64,000 bases of DNA from Albifimbria verrucaria (Eukaryota > Ascomycota > Sordariomycetes > Hypocreales > Stachybotryaceae): positions 6,324,001 to 6,388,000 of the forward strand of contig JAHREC010000018.1 in assembly GCA_020081605.1 (NCBI GenBank). Reading direction: 5' to 3'. Under the pieces are notes generated by a model. The model was not told the origin of the DNA. It did not search any database and saw only the letters and a list, made by a program, of their open reading frames with translations. Position 1 is the stretch's first letter. Each line of letters begins with the position of its first letter. The position numbers were made by a program, and so were the translations under genes. Shown one piece after another: positions 47,446 to 58,505 of this stretch.

Positions 47446-48477
47446 ATGTCGTACCTCCCAAATGGTCTTATCGCCTTCGGGCCTAATGCGAATTGTACAC
47501 TCGAGACTTGTCCTCTGGAAGCAAGCATTCTCCACTACCGGCCTAACCAAGGGGCGAATGGCACATTCATCGGCCTTTTCGGCCTCGCCCTGATGATACA
47601 TGCTGCCCAAGGCCTTAGATTGAAATCGTGGGGTTTACAGTCAGTGTCATTCTAGGCTGTGCCATGGAAATTGCTGGCTATGTAGGAAGGTTGATCTTGT
47701 ACGATAATCCCTTCAGTTTTGGGGATTTTTGTGCCAAATCAGTGAGTATCCCAAACATTCTATCCAGTCTTCCTGACTAAAATTTGAAGTCTGCATCACG
47801 ATTGCTCCAGTTTTCTTCTGCGCCGCCATCTACGTACTTTTATCCCAGCTGTAAGTTCGAGTGCTTCAATAACACCCTTACCTTGTTCGCTAACATGTTC
47901 ACATCTAGAATCAACCATGTCGATCCTACCATTTCCCGCTTCAAACCTCAACTTTACTACTGGACCTTTATTCCTCTCGACATCGTCTCCCTCGTCCTTC
48001 AAGCCGTTGGTGGTGCCTTGTCCTGCGTAGCCAGCACAGCAGACGACGTGCAAACTGGTGTGGATATTTCTTTGGCAGGACTATGTTTTCAAGTCGTGAC
48101 CTTGACATTCTTCTGTGTTTTGTTTGGGGATTATCTATGGTCCTGGACACACTCAGATGCGAGAAGCAAGCTCACGAAGCGAATGTATTGCTTCTTGTTC
48201 TTCTTCTGTGCATCCATACTCCTGATCTTGATTCGATGCGTTTATCGTATTGCGGAATTGAGGGAAGGTTATTTTAGCGAGCTATTTCGAGATGAGCCGT
48301 TATTTGTGGCCTTGGAGTCATGGTAAGCAGTTTTGAATGATTAAAGGCATTACGCTAACGATACACAGTGTGATGAGCTTGGCTGTACTTACAATGATCG
48401 GTGTAAACCCTGGTCTCGTCCTGGGGAGAAATAATATCGAGTGTAAGAAAGAGGAAACTAATGAATCATTTAGCTAG
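47446..48477 (+). CDS. RTA1-like lipid-translocating exporter family protein (two frameshifts)
   Basis: Seven-helix membrane protein of 293 residues once repaired. Exons are 47446-47741, 47790-47850, 47909-48322 and 48369-48477. Features in order: a Cys-containing extracellular N terminus (NCTLETCPLEAS), a first helix with FIGLFGLALMIHAAQGL, the family motif ILGCAMEIAGYVGR, ICITIAPVFFCAAIY, a GGALSCVAST helix (the usual G-x-G loop region), and the late motif IRCVYRIAELREGY, which is a hallmark of RTA1 proteins (RxxYRxxE). One base is missing in GGGG at 47630-47633 and in TTTTT at 47726-47730. Yeast relatives (Rsb1, Rta1) move sphingoid bases and affect azole or aminocholesterol tolerance. Confidence 0.9.
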
Positions 48478-49023
48478 ACTGAGGATGCGACAAGAGGTAT
48501 ACTTCATTACATGGGCAGCTGTTTCTAAGATCATTACGGATTGTTTACAGGACGAATGTTTGGGTTATTTACAAATAGAATTAGATCATTGTAAACAATA
48601 TATTCAACTCCAAATTTACTAGAGTTTTGTTGACAAAACACGACCCTGTTCTAATTAAGCAACAATTTGGCGTTGTTGTTGATGGAGCACCTATTTTGGA
48701 GGCTGATCCCAATTGCTGTTCCCACTCCTGATGCTCATTAACTTGTTACCAGCAATTAAGCATGGTTGATTTCTTGGTTCTCCTCCAAGACTACTGTATA
48801 TTAATAAGCCTAAATGTTAATTTCCCAACATTATACTTGAGTGCAATATTGGCTTACTATGCCTTCCTTTCAATGATCAAGAGAAAATATGGGAACGTTC
48901 ATAAGTTTTGTTCGCAAAAGAATACCATGGTATCATGAGGATAACTGGAACAGAGTCTATATATACGACAAGAAACATATGTAGAGAAATGATACACAGA
49001 ACTGTTTATCTAAAAGTGATCTT
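48478..49023. other. Intergenic between convergent RTA1 and MCT-type transporter
   Basis: 0.55 kb, AT-rich, nothing recognised. Confidence 0.5.
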
Positions 49024-50292
49024 TCATTTGTGCTGCTTCATTTTCGTCAGGATGAAAAATACCGAAGCAAGTGAAAGTGTACCTCCAGCATAACCCATCA
49101 TATGGAGCCAACAGGTCCTGGAGTAGTCCTTCAATATGGCTCCTGCAATTGGTGGCCCAACAAGCACTGCTATCCCTGTAACAAAGGTTACCATGCCCAT
49201 TCTTGTACCAAGATTGCGTAGGTCAGGGGACAAAGCAACTGTTACAGGAGCAAGAATGCTCATCATGCCTCCCGTGAATGCTCCATAGAAGATTGCGAAC
49301 ACTATTAAGCCGCCTGTATTGTGAACCCCCATCCAAGCATACATCATTACAGCTGTGAGGACTGACACCGCTATTTGTGTGTTCAATGGGCCAATGTGAC
49401 CAGCTATGAAATTTGAACCAAGCCGTCCAGGAATGCTGCCGACATTCAGGAGAGTGACGAAATTAGCTGAGAAGTTGGGCGATCCAATTGTGGCTTTGAC
49501 TGCGAATAATTGAATGTAGAAATATCCAATGTAAACCGACAAAAGGCCACAAACGACCCACACATAAACAGGAGGAATGGGCGGTCATGGAGCGCAGATC
49601 TATCCACCACCGATCTAACGGGTCCAGATGCTCGCGTTCGGGTCCTCAAAAAGGTGGCCGGGATAAGGCATAGGATGAGAATAATAAAGCCAATAATTCG
49701 ACATGTCCAACCAAATCCTATGGTAGGCTGCAGTCGAGCAAATAATGTTGGAAAAGCAATGCCCACGATGGGTGATCCTGTTGACGCGATACCGAGAGCC
49801 AAAGCTTGACGCTTATGAAAATACTGCGACAAGAGCGCCGCCGAGGGACGTAGGCGAGACCGCATCCGACTCCAATGCATATGCCTTGAGCAAATACAAA
49901 GTGCCAGTATTCGCGGGCTAGGGAGGTCAGGAGCTGCCCCAGCACGATGAGACACAATCCCACAAATAAAAGAGGCCGAAAGTATCCTGCATCATACATG
50001 GCTCCCGAAACGGGGCCCAATATCAGAAGCAGAGCGCCTTGAAGCGAACCAATCCATGAAATTACCGAAGGAGAGGTCGTGGAAAGCAAATGCTTTTCGT
50101 AATACGTTTGGAAGACACCGAAAGTATTGGCGAGACCCCAGGTGACTGCAAAAATGGCCCAAAGACCTAGAACCTGAAGCCACGCTGCACAACCCCATCT
50201 GGAGGTTTGCTGACTGAACTTTCCATTGCTGTGCATCCACCATCTTCTGTGATGTCTGTGTCGTTGCTGGACTCCTCAACTTTCGCGGCCAT
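49024..50292 (-). CDS. MFS monocarboxylate-transporter-like protein (three frameshifts)
   Basis: Intronless transporter of 423 residues after repair, with 12 predicted helices. The start at 50292 opens a polar N-terminal tail (MAAKVEESSNDTD), then WLQVLGLWAIFAVTWGLANT and FGVFQTYYEKHLL, the fungal monocarboxylate-permease signature of helix 1. Then SVISWIGSLQGALLLILGPV, HKRQALALGIASTGSPIVGI (loop and helix 4-5 signature of the Mch/MCT group), the central basic loop, and the second half with GSIPGRLGSNFIAGHIGPLN. One base is missing in CCCC at 50193-50196, in GGG at 49845-49847 and in AAAA at 49541-49544. Fungal members often carry riboflavin or unknown metabolites rather than lactate. It is divergent from the aminotransferase gene. 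Confidence 0.88.
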
Positions 50293-50977
50293 CTTGATGG
50301 TGGCAGTCGCAGTTGATGTCGAAGTTCTGCGCCAAGGTGAGACCTATCTGGATATGGATGTATGTGTATACCAAGAAAGATAACAAAAACCGTCTTATGA
50401 AGTTGTAATCCATGAAATAAACATTGAGAGAATAGAAATACCTAGAATAAATGCCCAAGATTTCGAGTCATGCCGATAGTCGGGGTGGAACCTTCGGCTA
50501 CTATTTGGATAGATGCATAAAAAGAATTGTTATCTTTGCTTTGCCTCTGTAAACCCTCTACGTCTGACAATCAAGAAAATTTCCCCATACCTGGCGACTC
50601 GTAGCATGTTGATAACTGTCGGTGTAAGCACAAATCGGAGAAAGCATCCAACCATAGGAGTTCCGCCCTAGAGCCACTTCCCCGAAACCCACCTTATCCC
50701 GTATTTGCCTATTATCGCTCCACATTATGCCGAACCGATGGAACCGCTATGTCTGATTTACACGATAACACAAAGACATGGCCGTTTTTGTGCGAGAGTA
50801 ACGGAGAATCTAGTGAAACTCGGAGTGTACCCATGGGAATCTCAAGTCCTATAAGTACTCTCATACAAGTCCATCCTTGATGCAAACCTTGGATTACATG
50901 CTGCATATCTGCTCATCCTCTCGTACTTATAAATACCTTGAAGCCGGTGATTCTTATCTATCAAGTTGCTCGAAAAG
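50293..50977. other. Divergent promoter region of MCT-type transporter (-) and aminotransferase (+)
   Basis: 0.69 kb, no coding sequence. A TATA-like TTATAAATA lies near 50928, about 50 bp before the aminotransferase start. Confidence 0.5.
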
Positions 50978-52407
50978 ATGGCGCCTTCAAGAACTAGCCT
51001 CGACGCTTCGACTTTACCCCATACGAGTCAACTCAAAGACCAGAGCACGCCCGCATCGGGTGCATCTCATTTGATGAACCGTTCTCTTGCTGTGCGACCC
51101 GATGAAGTTACCTATGCAAAAGGCTTGAGCCTCTTCTTGGAAGACGGACGAGAAATTCTCGATGCTTGTGCAGGCGCCGCAGTCTGTAGTATTGGGCACG
51201 GAAATCCAGAAGTCATAAACGCCATGGTAAAACAAGCACACAAAGTCTGCTATGTTCATACCCAATCATACACGACATCCGCTGCCGAGGATTTAGCTGA
51301 TCTGATCCTGGAGGGTTCTCCACACAATCTCACAAAGGCAATGTTTGTGGGGAGCGGTAGTGAAGCTAATGATTCTGCCATGAAGCTCGCGAGGCAGTAT
51401 TTCTATGAGAAGGGGAGCATCAACGCGTTCATTTTGTGGTGAGGCAGCAAACATACCACGGCGCTACCTTGGGTGCTATGTCCCTGTCGACAAATTCTGG
51501 AAGAAAAATACCCTACGCTGGGTTCTCTTATCCTCACGTTTCGCATGTATCACCAGCTTTTCCCTATCGTTTCCAAGATCGGAGCGAGAGCTCGGAAGAG
51601 TATGTTGAGAGGCTAGTTGCGGAACTTGAAGAGGAGTTTCTTCGTATAGGACCTGAAAAGATCATTGCATTCTTCGCAGAGACTGTTGTAGGAGCAACTA
51701 CAGGCTGTGTGGCTGCACCAGAAGGTTATTTCAAGAGAGTCCGGTCTCTCTGTGACAAGTATGGCATCCTACTCATTCTCGATGAGGTCATGTGCGGAAC
51801 GGGACGCACAGGAACGTACTTTGCGTTCGAGCAAGAAGGAATCGAACCGGATATCACGACAGTAGCCAAAGGCCTCGGTGGTGGGTTTGCAACCATTGCT
51901 GGGATATATATCCACCAGAAGGTTATAGATGTTCTATGGGGTGGCAGCAAGGCGTTTGCTCATGGTCACACCTATCAAGCACACCCCGTAAATTGCGCTA
52001 CAGCCTTGGCCGTTCAAAACATTATTCGCAGAGATGGCCTGGTGCAACGGTGTCGTGAGCTGGGTTATGTATTGGAGAAATTACTACGCTACGAGCTAGA
52101 AGGATGCAATTCAGTAGGTGATATTCGAGGACGTGGTCTATTCTGGGCGGTGGAATTCGTCAAGAATCGAGAGTCAAAGGAGCCATTTGACCATACCATA
52201 GGTTTTGGTAAGCATGTTCAGGAGGAAGCCTTCCGCAGAGGTGTTGCCATCTATCCGGGCTCAGGGACAGTCGATGGTATTCGAGGAGATCACATCATGC
52301 TGGCACCGCCCTTTACAGTTACGCAAGAACAGCTACATACTGTTGTACGAGTGCTGAAGGGTGCGATTCAATCGACGGAGGAACTGTACCTTGATGTCAG
52401 ACAGTAG
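50978..52407 (+). CDS. Class III PLP-dependent aminotransferase (one frameshift)
   Basis: Intronless 476-residue enzyme of the omega-aminotransferase family (relatives: 4-aminobutyrate, beta-alanine and diaminobutyrate transaminases). Seen in order: LAVRPDEVTYAKGLSLFLED at the start of the fold, GSGSEANDSAMKLAR (PLP phosphate binding), QQTYHGATLGAMS, the PLP-aspartate region LLILDEVMCGTGRTG, the Schiff-base lysine in TTVAKGLGGGF, and GHTYQAHPVNCATAL. A missing base in TTTT at 51432-51435 separates the first 150 codons from the rest. Adding it restores FVVRQQTYHGATLG. It faces the MCT-type transporter and lies tail to tail with a zinc-cluster regulator, suggesting catabolism or synthesis of an amino compound. 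Substrate unknown. Confidence 0.92.
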
Positions 52408-52446
52408 AGTTTCAATGTCTAAATTTGAGCCCTAGAAAGTATGTAC

Positions 52447-52462
52447 ATATATATATATATAT
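52447..52462. repeat. (AT)8 microsatellite
   Basis: Eight AT units between the aminotransferase stop and the regulator stop (52464), in the shared 3' region. Confidence 0.8.
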
Positions 52463-52463
52463 C

Positions 52464-54751
52464 TTAACTCAATAGTGTGGGATGCTCTGCGAGATTCGAC
52501 CAGAAGTCCATCTCGAAATCCCAAGGTTGTAACTCGGAGTAAGGATCCCATGGCTCTAGATCTGTCCCTTGCGGGATCTGCTGCGTGCCCGCCGGCACTG
52601 GACTTGTCCCCAGAATGTCTGGTTCTCGAGTAGAATTTTAATAGTATTTGTGGCACGTTCAAAAACCGAATAGTTTGCATCTCCGGCTTGTATCCAAGCC
52701 CCTATGGTGATCTCAGCATTCAATATTGTGAGGTTCTGCAGCATTTTGAATCGCTGGAAACTTCCAAAGTCTGTAGCAGAAGTGTTGAGGAGAGCTAAAG
52801 AAATGATCCCCGCTGCAGGCAGGCCAAAATGAGCCACCTACTTCATATTAGCTAGATCTCTCACAGATCAGATCTGAGTTTCACAGACCTTCCAAACAAG
52901 ACTTGATCCAGAATTCACAACTGAATCGCGGAGGATGACGACCTCTACCACCAGCGATAGCATCTCGGCCGCTGTGCTAATGATTGCTTCGTCGGGTTCT
53001 GAGACCTTGCGTTGTGTAGAAAGATCAAGCAGAAAGTTTGTATGCAAGTAGTCTAATCGCGTTCCAGCCAAGAAGTCTCTTTCGAAGGCAGATTGATGGC
53101 GGCAATCTTTCAAGGAGCCTGTCAATCTAAAATGACTGGGTAACATTTCCCATTGCTCGTCGATTTTACGGCGGAGTTCACTCAATAGGAGTTAATAAGA
53201 ACACTTGTATGCAAAAAATACGCCGATCTACTTACACTGCTTGGTGCACGTCGCTTGCCCGCTGTCTGTTGCGCAAGAGCTGCATGATCTCCTCTTTTAG
53301 ACGTGCGAATTGAGCTGAGCGGCGAGTATCTGCCGTGTAATTGATTGCTGCAACTGCCGTCAAGTTATCGGCGTCATTCGTAGACGAATGCAGGCATTCG
53401 CGAGAACTATTGGTAGCATAGTAGTCCCAAGGTAACTTGGACCATTCCGGCACTTGAAAAATACAATACTCTCCAATTATTCTCGAGGGTCGACCAAGGA
53501 ATATGGCCAGCTCTTTGTCTCCTGCGTATATACGCGCGAAGCAAGCCTTTCGTAATTCTGTTAGGAAACGTGGGGTATTGGGTGCATTACCTTCATCAAC
53601 AATTTTCTCGTGATAGCCGAGGGCGAACAGGAGCTAGCCGTGTCACCCATACTTCGCCATGACTTCAAGCCTAATCACAGGTGAGCTGGGTGAGACAAAG
53701 AGTGATCGAGTGTCAAAACTAACTCTGGTCTCCATCGACCTGCGAGTGAAGAATGGCATTTTCAAATTGCAACACAAGCTGTAAGTCAGTGAGAGTATCC
53801 AACGAAATGCATGAATCAAGGCAGGCATCGCTCAAAGATGCCAGTTTTCTGGCTAAACATCGTCGTTGCTCTCCATTATTGAACAAGCTGATAAAAGACG
53901 GTATTTCAATGCAAGCTCTGCCAACAGCCGTGATAAAAAACCAATTACTTCCCAACGTAAGTTGGAAGACAGGTATGCCGTCAAGTCGTCCATTGTCGAG
54001 TCTTTGTTGAGGTGAATGAGCGACTGCGTGTTTACGACGATTAATTGTACAAGACGTTCCAAGTGCTCTTCTTGTTCATTAGGCCTTGCGAAGATGGAGG
54101 CTAGAGATATGCTGAGATTCAGAACTGCTTCAGTACTACATCGGATAAACGGTTGTGCCAAGGTTAAGCTCGCCCCGGTAACTGTCCAGGATTCTAAAAG
54201 TCGTGCAAGCGAGGATATGTCTAGTTGTCCAAGGCGCTTCAGAGTAGTTATGTCTTGTGTCCGTACCGGTTCTCTTTCAAGTCGGCTCTTTGCTACATGA
54301 GAAGATAGAGGTCTTTGAACGTGTGTAACATTTTGGTTAGGACTCGACTCTGAATGCGTTGACACCTGCTTGAATATCGCAGAGTGACTATACGCGCCCA
54401 GAAACCCAGGGTTTGGATAACGATGCGTTGAAGCTGTGGGTGATAGGTTTTCTTGTTCACTAGGAACGCTGATCCCATCATTGCTTGCGAGGGAATCACT
54501 AGGCGGCCATGCTGTAATACGACTGTGACTACTGCTACCGTTAGGTGGTGATGCCACTACAATTCGGAGAAATAATTTGCAACGCACTTGGAAGGCGATT
54601 GCTCTGGACACTTTCGCCTGAACGGCTTTGACCGATAAACACAACAATCGGCTCGTCCACGAGATGTACAGCGCGTGCATGCCGGCAGCTTGTGGTCACA
54701 AGCAAGCTTGGACTTACGACAAGGGTCGCAAGCGGCACGCCTAACACTCAT
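52464..54751 (-). CDS. Zn2Cys6 transcription factor with fungal-specific regulatory domain (frameshifted)
   Basis: Nuclear regulator with the zinc cluster at the very N terminus: MSVRRAACDPCRKSKLACD, then PACTRCTSRGRADCCVY. Next comes a variable linker with PNPGFLGAYSHSAIFKQV, a segment often found at the start of the fungal regulatory domain. The middle-homology region is spread over several exons (ISSLARLLESW, FFITAVGRACIEIPSFISLF, IFLGRPSRIIGEYCIFQVP, REKE-like SELRRKIDEQWEMLPSHF, GTRLDYLHTNFLL). The tail ends in an acidic, aromatic stretch (PWDPYSELQPWDFEMDFW) that could be an activation domain. One base is missing in AAAAAA at 53934-53939 and in CCCC at 52608-52611; another break probably lies near 54560-54620. 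Its closeness to the aminotransferase and MCT gene suggests it regulates them. Confidence 0.83.
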
Positions 54752-55578
54752 TCTTGTCCGAAGACACCGATGCTACTGTATAGTTACGTTTTGAATGACA
54801 AGATAACTTGGTGGAAAGAATAGCGAGCTCCAGATGTCTCTGTGCGTATCGGAGTTTGTTTCTGTAGCGGGCCCCACATCACTCCGACCAAGCCCCGGAA
54901 TCGGTATCACTGCATTCGAAAGTCTGGGCTAGTGAGGTCCATCAGCCATTGATGATCATGTGACCAGGTACCTAGGTGATGATGGTGTCAAAAGAGATGG
55001 TCATCTCCTAGTGCTTAGGGATACATAGAGGCAACCAAGTCAATACTAGGCCATTATAAATACCTTGCATTAGCTACCACTAGAAACTATGAGACTCTCG
55101 ACAGGTTATGATGGTGCTGTGACCTGTTTTACCAATATAAGATCATTTCTGCGGATCGCTTCGCTCATCATTTGTGTTGACATCAATGTAGTAGCAGTCA
55201 ATCGTTATGTTTTCGCGGATCTAAACACCAGCCTGATCTGGGCAGCGACTTTTTAACTGAACATATTCTGAGGGACTAAAGAAGCATAGCTTAGCAGCTG
55301 GTGCTGATATTGAAACCTAACAAATTACCCTGACTGTCTCTTGTACAACCTCATGACCACGCTTCCAAGACGTACAGGGTAGGCAATATCTGATCTCGAG
55401 AGGCACGGCACAGACATTGCCCTGGTGTCCAACTGTATTGTATCATGGACCTCAGTCGTGTCACAGCAAGGTGCTGTGACCAGCAATCTTTCTGTAGGGT
55501 AGTCCAGTCCAAAGCGACAGAAAGCTGAGCTTCATACAGCCCACTACAATTTGCTGCCACCCAAAAATCTAGTCGACC

Positions 55579-55587
55579 ATCTGATAA
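55579..55587 (+). promoter_or_regulatory. ATCTGATAA, candidate SreA/Urbs1-type iron repressor site
   Basis: Exact match to the ATCWGATAA element bound by GATA-type iron repressors (Urbs1 of Ustilago, SreA/Sre of ascomycetes). It lies 585 bp upstream of the siderophore transporter start. The match is seen; the binding is inferred. Confidence 0.6.
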
Positions 55588-55733
55588 CGGAAACAATTTA
55601 ATCTGACGCAATCATAATGTGGATATCTGATTTTGGATACAGCAGAAAAAGCTTTGTGGCCGAAGGCGACCCACCAAGTTAAACTCTTCTAAATAGTAGC
55701 GCCAGCGGAGACTCCCAGTAATCATATCTGATC

Positions 55734-55742
55734 ATCTGATAA
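55734..55742 (+). promoter_or_regulatory. ATCTGATAA, second candidate iron repressor site
   Basis: Second exact ATCTGATAA, 430 bp upstream of the transporter start. Shorter ATCTGAT half-matches lie beside it (near 55726) and near 55625. Paired sites are usual in iron-controlled siderophore promoters. Confidence 0.65.
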
Positions 55743-56171
55743 GATCCACATAGCCTTCATCTGCAATCCCCTACGACGCGTGATTCCGGGTCCGGAGCGG
55801 AGCCAACGATTGCCGACATATCCGTTCTGCGGCAGAGGCACGAAGTGCCCACTCTACATGTCGAAACCAGTCCGGGATGTATGTTGCTAGCAGCTCCATG
55901 GGTGAATCATGAAAATTTTCTTAAGTGCAATTCTACCCAATCGGTAGACCACGGAATGTGTGAGTGATCCAATGGCATAGTCGACGCTAGCGTTGTGGGA
56001 ACGGACAACCTAAGCCTGCAGCTACGCCAGTTATTGTGGTGCTGAGCATGGACAGAAGTGTTGCCCATATAAACGCCTACTCCCTGACTTGGTGGTGTTT
56101 CTCTTTGGTTGCACCTACCAATCCATTTTCTTTCGCCTTCTTTCTACCCTTGTTTGCTCACAAACAACAAC

Positions 56172-58013
56172 ATGAGGTTTCGAATCCCGGGCATGGTCAA
56201 CAGCCCTCCTGCTGTGAAGGAGAATGCTCCTCAAGATGTCGAGACTCCCATACCCGACAGCAAGGAGGATCCGGGGTCTGAAAGGGTCAATGCAGGGGGT
56301 CTGACAGCGAACGACCGTCGACTGAATACCAACATGGTGACCTAGCCATTCGCGCCATGACGCAGATGTGGGAGAGGAAGCATTTGATTGCTGCTTACAT
56401 CCTGTAAGTAGTTTGGGATTGCAACAACAATAGAAGTGGTTCGGTAAAGCTCACAACCATTCAGCATCTGGCTCATCTGCTTCATCCAAGCTTTTTCCTC
56501 GGGAATTATTAACACTATGACACCATACGTCACTAGCAGCTTCGCGGCACACTCGCTGACCGCTACAATGGGAATCGTTTCTGGCCTCGTCTCCGGCTTG
56601 TTTAAGCTGCCCTACGCCAAGCTGCTTAACGTTTGGGGACGTCCTCAGGCTTTCGGTTTGATGATTATCATCATGACCGCAGGTCTCATCATGATGGCTG
56701 CATGCCAGAATGTGGAGACATACGCTGCCGCACAAGTATTCTACAACGTAGGATATAGCACCATCGACTTCACAATCACCATCTTCATCGCCGACACATC
56801 GTCTCTCAAGAGCAGAGCCTTCATGATCGCATTTGCGTCATCTCCGTACCTGGCAACTGTCTGGGCTTATGGTCCTGCCGCGCAAAGTATTCTTGACGGA
56901 CCAGGTTTCCGTTGGGGTCTCGGCGTGTGGGCAATCATCTACCCTGTTGTTTGCACTCCTCTTTGGGCACTGTTTTACTACTACCAAAGGAAGGCTATCA
57001 AGAACGGAATGATGCCAAAGGAAAAGAGCGGCCGTTCCAAGGCTCAGTCCATCGTGTACTGGATCAAGCAGTTTGATGTCATTGGAATTCTTCTTCTGGC
57101 GGCTGGACTCGCTTTGTTCCTTCTCGCGTTTGCCCTATACTCTTACCAAAGCAACACGTGGAAATCCCCACTCATTATTTGCTTCCTCATTTTTGGAGGA
57201 TTACTGGTCATCGCATTTGCGCTCTGGGAAAAGTTCCTTGCACCGGTAACTTTCATTCCTTGGGAGTTGATGACAAATAAGACGGTGTTCTTCACCTACA
57301 CCATGGTGGCCAGTATCTATACTGCCTGGTATATCTGGGACAACTATTTCTACTCTTTCCTCATTGTTGTGTTCAGAGAGAGTGTCACACATGCAACATA
57401 CATCACAAACATTTACACTGTTGGATCATGCTTTTGCGCCCTTGTCATGGGTGTCATTATCCGATTCAACGGTCGTCTGAAATGGCAGGCACTTTACTTC
57501 GGTGTGCCTCTCACCATCTTAGGTGTTGGTCTTATGATCAACTTCCGTCAGCCAGATTCACACATCGGCTATATTGTTATGTGCCAAATTTTCATTGCTT
57601 TTGGCGGAGGTATCCTTGTCATCTGCGAGCAAATGACTGTTATGGCGGTGTCTACTCAACGAGATATCCCCGCTATTCTTGCCATGGAGAGCATGATTGC
57701 TTCTGTGGGTGGATCGATTGGCTCAGCAATTGCCGCTGCGATGTGGACTGGCATCTTCCCGAACAAGTTGGAGAAATATCTGCCTGCTGATGCCCAGTCT
57801 AGTCTGGCCAACATATACGGTAGCATTGATGTTCAGTCCTCGTACCCTCCTGGATCGGCCACTAGAGACGCCATCAACCAAGCGTATGGTGACACCCAGC
57901 GTCTGATGTTGATCACTGCTACCTGCTTGTACTCGATTACAATTACTTCTGTTCTCATGTGGAAGAACATCAACGTCAAGAACATCGAACAAGTCAAGGG
58001 AATGATTTGGTAG
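56172..58013 (+). CDS. MFS siderophore-iron transporter (Sit/Mir type, one frameshift)
   Basis: Plasma-membrane siderophore:proton symporter of 593 residues with about 14 helices. Exons are 56172-56403 and 56465-58013. The N-terminal tail is polar (ENAPQDVETPIPDSKEDP). Family signatures: ERKHLIAAYILIWLICF (helix 1 across the intron), KLPYAKLLNVWGRPQAF, AAAQVFYNVGYSTIDFTITI, FAPVTFIPWELM-like loop, YIWDNYFYSFLIVVF, and GSIGSAIAAAMWTGIFPNKL near the end. One base is missing at GG 56336-56337, before helix 1. Without it the N-terminal tail is cut off, but all helices remain in one 498-codon frame. The two ATCTGATAA sites upstream support repression when iron is plentiful. Confidence 0.94.
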
Positions 58014-58505
58014 GGGAAATTAGCGTAACTTTTTGGGCTAATAGTTTTGCCCTTTTAATATTTATCTATGCGAAACGAGAGGAATACTTTGGTGATGGTG
58101 CTACTGTGTATTGAAGATCAAATATGGTACCATTTGAATTACTCTCAAACATGGGATCTTTATTGTCCATGTTCCCTCCTGTGAAGCCTGCCGGCTACAT
58201 GTTGGACAGAATGAATTTTGCGTACTATAATTAAAGAAAATTTGTCACACATTGGAGGCTAGGAACTTGTAGAACAAAGGACCCAAATACTCGGGTAATT
58301 ATGCTAGAACTAGATTAGGCCAGGTCACTCAAGCCACTCACCAACTTGTCGCCTATGTACTATACCGGTATCTATCACGAGTAGTTAGGAAACTTGTGGT
58401 CTGGCGATGTCATACAAATTCAGCCACGAGCACAAATCGTATCTATTAGGACAAAATTCATACACGAAAAGACCGACCATTACCACCCGAAACATGAACA
58501 CTGTT
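58014..58505. other. Intergenic between convergent siderophore transporter and pectate lyase
   Basis: 0.49 kb, nothing recognised; the two 3' untranslated regions meet here. Confidence 0.5.

Larger units (their letters stand above)
54752..56171. other. Shared upstream region of the regulator (-) and siderophore transporter (+)
   Basis: 1.4 kb, no gene. It holds two exact ATCTGATAA sites, listed separately, and a TATA-like CATATAAA near 56067, about 100 bp before the transporter start. Confidence 0.6.

Noticed and set aside
46953..47528. 191-codon minus-strand frame
   Set aside because: It lies antisense to the RTA1 exon and across a promoter region, and shows no domain or hydrophobic pattern.
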